In this document: positions 1-4,057 of the stretch, piece after piece
Layout of the letters: the number at the start of each line of letters is the position of its first letter
Numbering within the stretch: position 1 is the stretch's first letter
Assembly: GCA_034437455.1 (NCBI GenBank)
Contig: DAOTUB010000326.1
Location: forward strand, 1 to 9,630
Direction of reading: 5' to 3'
Length of the DNA: 9,630 nucleotides
From: DAOTUB01 sp034437455
GTDB lineage: Bacteria > Chloroflexota > Anaerolineae > B4-G1
Translations under genes and position numbers: made by a program
Notes under the pieces: generated by a model
Database searches by the model: none
What the model was told of the DNA's origin: nothing
The model's input: the letters and a program-made list of their open reading frames with translations, nothing else

Positions 1-94
1 AACAAATTCACAACCGCTTGACCGACGTAGCGAATTGAAAAGAGCACGCTAGCCTGGTGCTTCTGGTCGATAATGACACTCGATTTTACATAAA

Positions 95-184
95 CTAGCG
101 ATTCAACCTCATAATTGGAATTGCTGGTAGGATTCCCGCGACCAACGCGGGATATTTGACGTAGGTGATGACTTTCCTTGCCAT
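95..184 (-). CDS. Small ORF, 29 codons, function unknown
   Basis: I do not recognise this peptide. It starts MARKVITYVKYPALVAG and ends RLNR before a TAG stop. It is basic, with a hydrophobic middle (PALVAGILPAIPI) that is too short for a confident membrane segment. I chose the ATG at 184 because a strong Shine-Dalgarno, AAGGAG (198-193), sits 8 nt upstream. The longer frame from a GTG at 289 has no such site and runs through two hairpins. It could be a genuine small protein, a leader peptide, or the start of a gene broken by the stop at 95. Positions 1-94, downstream of it, show nothing I can identify. It lies 236 nt downstream of the DUF1566 gene on the same strand. Confidence 0.35.
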   Translation of the reverse strand: MARKVITYVKYPALVAGILPAIPIMRLNR

Positions 185-203
185 ATCAATTTCTCCTTGC
201 ATT

Positions 204-228
204 AACAAGACGCAATCAGGCGCTTGTT
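204..228 (-). other. Hairpin just upstream of the small-ORF ribosome binding site
   Basis: AACAAG pairs with CTTGTT, with an inner CGC/GCG stem, a one-base bulge and a 6-nt loop. The hairpin ends 5 nt before the AAGGAG of the small ORF at 184-95. It could modulate access to that site, or be chance; I see no further support. Confidence 0.3.
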
Positions 229-265
229 CCTTCGACACAGTTATCCGACCAGCGGCGGTTAGCGT

Positions 266-282
266 CGGATTGTCCCAATCCG
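266..282. repeat. 7-bp perfect inverted repeat with 3-nt spacer
   Basis: CGGATTG, three bases, CAATCCG. It lies between the DUF1566 gene and the small ORF. It could be an operator half-site pair or an RNA hairpin upstream of the small ORF. No T-run follows on the minus strand, so it is not an intrinsic terminator. Confidence 0.35.
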
Positions 283-341
283 CAACCACCCTACACCTGC
301 CCCCAATTTATTGAGAGGCAGTTACACCTCATTTTTCCCCC

Positions 342-376
342 AAAAATTTTCCGGCAAGGGGGGTGTCCCCCCTTGC
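342..376 (-). terminator. GC-rich hairpin downstream of the DUF1566 gene; probable terminator
   Basis: GCAAGGGGGG and CCCCCCTTGC form a perfect 10-bp stem (354-363 with 367-376) around a 3-nt loop, 45 nt after the stop codon. On the minus strand the stem is followed by GGAAAA and then five T (346-342), so the T-run is displaced by about 8 nt and termination may be imperfect. The alternative reading is a post-variable-region hairpin of the kind found downstream of diversity-generating-retroelement targets. Confidence 0.5.
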
Positions 377-383
377 AACCCCC

Positions 384-417
384 CGTCAAAGCGTTCAAAG
401 GGCCCAAGCGTCAAAGC
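384..417. repeat. Two 9-bp direct repeats between stop codon and hairpin
   Basis: GCTTTGACG (minus-strand reading) occurs at 417-409 and 392-384, 25 nt apart. A degenerate CTTTGAACG (400-392) abuts the second copy. Together they fill most of the 45 nt between the DUF1566 stop codon and the GC-rich hairpin. I know no function for them. Confidence 0.4.
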
Positions 418-420
418 ACC

Positions 421-1197
421 TCATTGTCCGCCGCGAACGGGCCACACGTAGTAGTCGGAGGTCTTAGTGCCGTTGTCCACGTAGCCGTAGTACAGGTACA
501 CGCGCCAGGCGTTGGACGTGCCGTTCGCGAACGTGGTACTCGACCAGTAGTAGTTCGACTGGACGCCGGTGAAGGGGTCTCCCTCCACCCACCTTCCCGT
601 TCCCGCTGTGTTGGGCACGGCAGGATTGTGGACGCCAAAATGGACCAAGCTCAGTAGCTCGCGCACGTTCGGCAGCCGCCAGTCGCCGGCGCTGGAACCA
701 TCCGTCAGCCCGCAACTTCCGCTCGCCAAACCGTTGACGTCCGAAAGAGTCGTCGCCCAGTCTTGCTGACCAAAGCAGTTGGCGTTTTTCAGCCAGATCA
801 GCCCGGTCAGCGTGTCGGTCACCACACCCGTCGTGCCCGTGATGAAGCGCGGCTCCGGCCAGTCCACACCGACGGTTGCGGAGTAGTAGCCGTCGTCGCC
901 AACGGTGTAGGATATGGCCTGCCCGGTGTCGGGCACAAACGCCCGCTCCCCTATCAGGTTATATATCTCGTCCAGCGTGTGGCCGGTTCCGGTACCCGGC
1001 GCAACGACCGGCTCCGACCACACGCTGCGCGCGCCAGCCGCGCCGGTGTCCAACCGGTCGTAGATGTCCTCCAGGGTGTAAGATAATGTGACGCCCGGCG
1101 CGGTTCCAGGCCCCGCCGGGTTCCCGGCCAGCACCACCGCCACCGACATCAACAACACGCCCACTGCCATTCCAATTAGTGTGTACTTGATACGCAT
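421..1197 (-). CDS. Exported DUF1566 (Lcl C-terminal, C-type-lectin-like) protein, 258 aa; candidate DGR target
   Basis: The ATG at 1197 is chosen because AAGGAG lies 8 nt upstream and it begins a good signal sequence: MRIK, a hydrophobic core at residues 6-24, then a likely cleavage near LAG (23-25). The frame stays open to an ATG at 1287, but that start would bury the signal peptide. Residues 39-50 (SYTLEDIYDRLD) and 72-81 (GHTLDEIYNL) are two copies of a helical motif. Residues 120-258 match DUF1566: VTDTLTGLIWLKNANC, WRLPNVRELLSLV, YYWSSTTFANG, and a terminal VWPVRGGQ. DUF1566 domains adopt a C-type-lectin-like fold and, to my knowledge, are reported among diversity-generating-retroelement targets. 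In residues 223-250 many codons have the NNC form expected when template AAC codons are adenine-mutagenised (TTC, AAC, GGC, TCC, TAC, GAC). A GC-rich gene would also favour NNC, so this is only suggestive. Likely secreted or surface-bound; its ligand is unknown. Confidence 0.85.
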   Translation of the reverse strand: MRIKYTLIGMAVGVLLMSVAVVLAGNPAGPGTAPGVTLSYTLEDIYDRLDTGAAGARSVWSEPVVAPGTGTGHTLDEIYNLIGERAFVPDTGQAISYTVGDDGYYSATVGVDWPEPRFITGTTGVVTDTLTGLIWLKNANCFGQQDWATTLSDVNGLASGSCGLTDGSSAGDWRLPNVRELLSLVHFGVHNPAVPNTAGTGRWVEGDPFTGVQSNYYWSSTTFANGTSNAWRVYLYYGYVDNGTKTSDYYVWPVRGGQ

Positions 1198-1270
1198 TTT
1201 TTGTCTCCTTTTGAGTTTTGTTTGGTTTTCTCGATGCGATTGAAACGTATTGTGTATTGCGTGATGGGCA

Positions 1271-1360
1271 TCACCTCCTTTCGTCATTCACAACGGGGAT
1301 AACCTCGGATGAAAGAAATTCACGATTTTCTTCTTGCCATCCATCGCGTATTTCCCTCAT
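1271..1360 (-). CDS. Upstream small ORF (29 codons) in the DUF1566 leader
   Basis: An ATG at 1360 is preceded by AGGAG (1373-1369) with an 8-nt gap and opens 29 codons starting MREIRDGWQEENREF. The peptide is acidic and helical-looking and ends VVNDERR. Its TGA stop overlaps an ATG (TGATG, 1273-1269). That second frame runs 31 codons to a TAA at 1176, across the start of the DUF1566 gene in another frame. The last codons coincide with GAAAGGAGGTGAT (1282-1270), a 13-nt perfect complement of the usual 16S rRNA 3' tail. The frame is open upstream to about 1460, so this could also be the tail of a decayed gene. Third codon positions are not GC-rich, unlike the neighbouring genes. It is either a leader peptide or a relic; the sequence is not recognised. 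Confidence 0.35.
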   Translation of the reverse strand: MREIRDGWQEENREFLSSEVIPVVNDERR

Positions 1361-1368
1361 CCGTGGTT
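1301..1368 (-). promoter_or_regulatory. Large imperfect palindrome: RNA hairpin in the leader
   Basis: On the minus strand the arms pair as AACC/GGTT, an A-A mismatch, CGGATGAGGGAAAT with ATTTCTTTCATCCG (14 pairs), a second A-A mismatch, and CGCGAT with ATCGTG (6 pairs), around a 16-nt loop at 1327-1342. The three non-Watson-Crick positions within the paired segments are G-U wobbles in minus-strand RNA but A-C mismatches in plus-strand RNA. This points to a folded minus-strand transcript. The AGGAG of the upstream ORF lies just outside the 5' arm, and its ATG lies inside that arm, so folding would hide the start codon. Confidence 0.55.
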
Positions 1369-1463
1369 CTCCTGGCGACACAGCAAAACAGCCCGGCGTT
1401 ACATCCAGGCCGGGTAAAAGCGAACGTATGCAGTTGGTTTCCGTTGGAGCGAGCGGTTATTGC

Positions 1464-1475
1464 GGGGGGGGGGGG
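1464..1475. repeat. Homopolymer run of 12 G (plus strand)
   Basis: Twelve consecutive G (12 C in the minus-strand leader RNA) lie between two short hairpins and about 105 nt downstream of the proposed -10 element. Such tracts are prone to slippage in cells and to length errors in sequencing. Confidence 0.9.
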
Positions 1476-1576
1476 CAGGTCTCCAGGAAAAGAGACCATG
1501 TCGTGATTTTGTGGTTGGTTGCGTGTGTGATCATCTTGCCCGCTCTCGAAGAGTCAATTATTGGATAACAGAGGAC

Positions 1577-1604
1577 ATTATACTCCACTAGCAGAAAATG
1601 GCAA
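1577..1604 (-). promoter_or_regulatory. Strong sigma70-type promoter for the DUF1566 gene
   Basis: On the minus strand TTGCCA (1604-1599), a 16-bp spacer and a perfect TATAAT (1582-1577). Five of six bases match the -35 consensus and six of six the -10. It points at the DUF1566 gene at 1197 and lies beyond the terminator of the upstream operon. Transcription would start near 1570. The next minus-strand gene is more than 370 nt away, so a long leader follows. Confidence 0.6.
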
Positions 1605-1623
1605 ACTGGCACAACTTCTGAAC

Positions 1624-1737
1624 TCATCCATACTTGGCCCGAGCTTCACGTAACACCTGGCGTCGCCCGGCACGTTCTGGGGATACGGCCACGAAAAAAG
1701 TCTCTACCGCCCTGGTGATGACTTTACGCTTTTGTCG
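1624..1737 (-). pseudogene. 37-codon open fragment resembling a protein C-terminus
   Basis: A minus-strand frame bounded by stops at 1740-1738 and 1626-1624 reads KVITRAVETFFVAVSPERAG and continues RRQVLREARAKYG before TGA. It has protein-like helical character but no ATG or convincing ribosome binding site. It follows directly after the operon terminator, so it is more likely the tail of a decayed gene than an expressed one. Its RKVIT segment is encoded by the same 12 bases (AAAGTCATCACC) as in the small ORF at 184-95, which may be coincidence. Family not recognised. Confidence 0.25.
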
Positions 1738-1762
1738 TCAATAGCGGGGTAGATTGCAACCA

Positions 1763-1797
1763 AAAACCTGACGGGTCTCAGAGACCCGTCAGGTTTT
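1763..1797 (-). terminator. Intrinsic terminator with a 17-bp perfect stem
   Basis: AAAACCTGACGGGTCTC (1763-1779) and its exact complement (1781-1797) flank a single A. On the minus strand the stem ends in TTTTT (1766-1762), 12 nt after the V4R stop codon, so it terminates the kinase-hyuB-V4R unit. The T-run on the other side (1794-1797) would allow termination in both directions, but no plus-strand gene points at it. The perfect symmetry resembles dispersed terminator-like palindromes seen in some bacterial genomes. Confidence 0.85.
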
Positions 1798-1809
1798 GAT
1801 ACAGATGAC

Positions 1810-2319
1810 CTACCCCCAGATAACAAAACGACAGACCGAATCGCCTTTAGCCACGCACGTCGCTTCCTCCGAATCCACGTCGCCGCCAAAGATGCCCGCC
1901 GCCATACCCGCCAGCACGCCCCGGATCATGTGGCAGACCGGAAGCGAAGAAAGCTCGTCCTGCGCATACGCCTCGGCAAAAGCGGAATTCTCCACCTCGA
2001 CGACGAGCCGTTTGCTCGCCGCGTCCAACTCGACCAGGCGGAACTTGCCCCAGCCGATCTCGCCGCCCATCTGGCACATAAAGGCGACGATCTCCTCGTC
2101 GGTATAGTTGAACAGCTCCTTGTACCGCCTCGACGAGCGGGAGCCGCCGGTATAGCCGCCCGCCATCATCGCCTCGGCGCACCGTTCCGGCCCCACCATC
2201 TCCTCCACTGCCTTTTGAAAATCCACCACCGTGTCGGGCCGGATCAGCATATAGCGCACATCCTTGAAAATCAACCGCCCCGTCTCAACGCTCAAGTTGT
2301 CAAGAATCTCGTTACCCAT
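1810..2319 (-). CDS. V4R domain protein (predicted small-molecule-binding), 169 aa
   Basis: This is a single V4R (4-vinyl reductase) domain, the fold shared with BchJ and with the ligand-sensing part of XylR/DmpR-type regulators. The family binds small, often hydrophobic molecules. Visible signatures: an N-terminal segment with DVRYMLIRP (20-28), a glycine-rich AGGYTGGSRS stretch (53-62), GEIGWGKFRLVELD (86-99), and the C-terminal EATCVAKGDSVCRF (152-165) carrying the family's C-G-C pattern (Cys155, Gly159, Cys163). Other cysteines are at 47, 82 and 129. There is no DNA-binding or output domain, signal peptide or membrane segment, so it is a stand-alone cytoplasmic sensor or carrier. The ATG at 2319 follows AAGGGG by 6 nt. 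The gene begins 16 nt after hyuB and ends before a strong terminator, making it the last gene of the unit. A link to the hyuA/hyuB substrate is inference. Confidence 0.8.
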   Translation of the reverse strand: MGNEILDNLSVETGRLIFKDVRYMLIRPDTVVDFQKAVEEMVGPERCAEAMMAGGYTGGSRSSRRYKELFNYTDEEIVAFMCQMGGEIGWGKFRLVELDAASKRLVVEVENSAFAEAYAQDELSSLPVCHMIRGVLAGMAAGIFGGDVDSEEATCVAKGDSVCRFVIWG

Positions 2320-2333
2320 CAGAAACCCCTTCT

Positions 2334-2354
2334 GACTACTGGCTACTGACTACT
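2334..2354. repeat. Three tandem 7-bp repeats at the hyuB stop codon
   Basis: On the minus strand AGTAGTC, AGTAGCC, AGTAGTC run in tandem, and the TAG stop of hyuB is inside the last copy. The repeat writes the final residues VVSSQ. Gain or loss of a unit would shift the frame and change the C-terminus and the 16-nt gap to the V4R gene. Confidence 0.6.
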
Positions 2355-4039
2355 GTCATCGTTTCCGGCTCGATCTCCACTCCGTAATCCCGCCGGGCGC
2401 TCTCCAGGCTGACCTTTCCATCGCGCACGTCGGCCAGCAGCATATCGGGGTCGCGCTCCAATGGATCGCCATAGCCGCCCGCGCCGGGCAGGCGCAGGCT
2501 GACCACGTCCCCCGCGTCGAGCACGTCCATCCCTTTCGACTTGAGCGAGCGCTCGTCGGGCGTGTCGGGATCGAGCAAGAAAACCCCCTTGCTCCCCTCC
2601 TTGCCGCCAAAGAGACCGAAGGGAGCGAACCGCTGCCGGTCGCCGTAGCGAGCCAGCGTGACGTCGTCCATCAGCATCTCGATGTCGCGGCGCACGGCCA
2701 GGCCGCCCCGGTACTTGCCCGCCCCACCCGAGTCGGGGATCAGTTCGTAGCGCAGGACGCGCACGGGATATTCCAGCTCGACCGCCTCGATGGGCGTGTT
2801 CTTGAAGCGGGCCAGGTGCGAGTCCTGCCCGTCGCGCCCGTCCTTCGTGGGCCGGGCGCCCGCCCCACCCCCCTGGATGTCGATGTAGACGAAACGCTGT
2901 CCGGTCTGTGGGTGGTAGCCGCTGAACCCGCAGTTGGTGATCTGCCCGTGGCTGCCGGCCATCACGTTATCGGGCACGGCCTGCGAGAGGGCGAGCATCA
3001 TCGCCTCGGTGATCTTTTGCGAGGTGTTCGTGCGCGCTCCCACCGCGCCGGGCATCTTGGGGTTGACGATCAGCCCCTCCTCCGCCTCGATGCGGAAGGG
3101 ACGGTAGCAGCCCGAATTGGGCGGCACGTGGGGGTCGATGACGGCGATCAGCGCGTAGTAGACAGCGGCATAGACGGTGGCGATGGGACAGTTGATGTTT
3201 CCCTCCACCTGCTTTGCCGTGCCGTCGAAATCGACGACGACCTCCTCGCCATTTTTGTGGATGTTCACCTGGAGCTTGATGGGCGTGTCGCTGCGGCCAT
3301 CGTCGTCGACGTGATCGACGCCGGTGTAAGTACCGTCGGGAATGCGAGCCAGCCCGGCGCGGATGCGGCTCTCGGAATAGTCGAGCAGCATCGCCTGGCA
3401 CTGCTGCACGACCTCGACGCCGTACTTTTCGAACAACGCCTGCAAACGAAGCACGCCGACGAAATCGGCGGCGGCCTGGGCGCGGATGTCGCCCAGCGTC
3501 TTGTGGGGCACGCGGATGTTGTTCTCCAGGATGCCGAACAGCTCCGGGTCCTCCTCGCCCTTTTTGTAGAGCTTGACCATCGGGAAGCGCAACCCCTCCA
3601 AATAGATCTCGTTCAGCCCGCCAGCCGTCCCACCCGGCGCGGCTCCCCCCATATCCGAGTGGTGGGCGATGCTGCCGACGAAACCGACCAACTCGCCCTC
3701 GTAATGGACCGGGGCGAAGGTCACCACGTCCATCACGTGCTGGCCGCCGGCGTAAGGGTCGTTAAAGATGATGACGTCGCCGGGATCCAGATCCTCGGGC
3801 CGGTAGCGCTCGATCAAGGCCCGCATCCCCAGCTCGAAACCGGTGAGCAGCATCGGCGCGTGGTGCGCCTGGCCGATGGTGTTGCCAAAGCGATCAAAGA
3901 CGGCGCAGGTGATGTCCTCGATCTCTTTGATGACCGTCGAGCGGGCCGTGCGCACCAGCGTGCGGCCCATCTCGTCCGCTACCTGCTCCAGGCGATAGCG
4001 GATAACTTGCATCGTGATCGTATCAGCTTGATAGGTCAT
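2336..4039 (-). CDS. hyuB: Hydantoinase B / acetone-acetophenone carboxylase-type subunit (HyuB-like), 567 aa, complete
   Basis: Full-length member of the hydantoinase B/oxoprolinase family, usually 550-600 aa. With HyuA it catalyses ATP-dependent opening of hydantoins or 5-oxoproline, or in carboxylase relatives ATP-dependent carboxylation of ketones. The metal-site segments are visible: FNDPYAGGQHVMD (92-104) and AHHSDMGG (125-132). Also typical are the N-terminal ARSTVIKEIEDITCAVFD (32-49), GARTNTSQ (334-341), PDSGGAGKYRGGLAVRRD (435-452) and the C-terminal GAGGYGDP (519-526). The ATG at 4039 follows GAGGAG by 6 nt. The gene lies 18 nt after the kinase and 16 nt before the V4R gene. Its natural partner hyuA is on the far side of the kinase. 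The substrate (hydantoin, oxoproline, ketone or other) cannot be told from sequence alone. It is cytoplasmic, with no signal peptide. Confidence 0.9.
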   Translation of the reverse strand: MTYQADTITMQVIRYRLEQVADEMGRTLVRTARSTVIKEIEDITCAVFDRFGNTIGQAHHAPMLLTGFELGMRALIERYRPEDLDPGDVIIFNDPYAGGQHVMDVVTFAPVHYEGELVGFVGSIAHHSDMGGAAPGGTAGGLNEIYLEGLRFPMVKLYKKGEEDPELFGILENNIRVPHKTLGDIRAQAAADFVGVLRLQALFEKYGVEVVQQCQAMLLDYSESRIRAGLARIPDGTYTGVDHVDDDGRSDTPIKLQVNIHKNGEEVVVDFDGTAKQVEGNINCPIATVYAAVYYALIAVIDPHVPPNSGCYRPFRIEAEEGLIVNPKMPGAVGARTNTSQKITEAMMLALSQAVPDNVMAGSHGQITNCGFSGYHPQTGQRFVYIDIQGGGAGARPTKDGRDGQDSHLARFKNTPIEAVELEYPVRVLRYELIPDSGGAGKYRGGLAVRRDIEMLMDDVTLARYGDRQRFAPFGLFGGKEGSKGVFLLDPDTPDERSLKSKGMDVLDAGDVVSLRLPGAGGYGDPLERDPDMLLADVRDGKVSLESARRDYGVEIEPETMTVVSSQ

Positions 4040-4057
4040 AGTTTTCTCCTCTCTGGT

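Larger units (their letters stand above)
1198..1570 (-). promoter_or_regulatory. Long structured 5' leader of the DUF1566 gene
   Basis: If transcription begins just after the -10 element at 1577-1582, the leader is about 370 nt long. On the minus strand it contains, in order: a GGTCTC/GAGACC hairpin (1497-1478), a 12-C run (1475-1464), a CCCGGC/GCCGGG hairpin with an 11-nt loop (1414-1392), the large hairpin at 1368-1301, a 29-codon upstream ORF (1360-1271), and the DUF1566 ribosome binding site AAAAGGAG. A dyad GTGATG-CC-CATCAC covers 1274-1261. I do not recognise a known riboswitch class. The length, the stacked hairpins and the upstream ORF suggest post-transcriptional control. Confidence 0.45.

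Noticed and set aside
178..657. 159-codon plus-strand frame
   Set aside because: It spans hairpins and the antisense of the DUF1566 C-terminus; proline-rich with no ribosome binding site or domain.
421..1287. Longer DUF1566 start at ATG 1287
   Set aside because: It would add 30 polar residues before the signal peptide and has no usable ribosome binding site, whereas the ATG at 1197 has AAGGAG at 8 nt.
1198..1570. Known riboswitch in the DUF1566 leader (c-di-GMP or cobalamin type)
   Set aside because: I could not find the conserved core sequences of these classes. The hairpins are real, but their class is unrecognised.
1..1800. Template repeat, CRISPR array, tRNA or insertion-sequence ends in the non-coding parts
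   Set aside because: I looked for a second copy of the DUF1566 3' end, regularly spaced repeats, cloverleaf-like sequences and terminal inverted repeats, and found none.
1704..1889. 61-codon minus-strand frame
   Set aside because: It runs through the perfect terminator palindrome and overlaps the end of the V4R gene out of frame.
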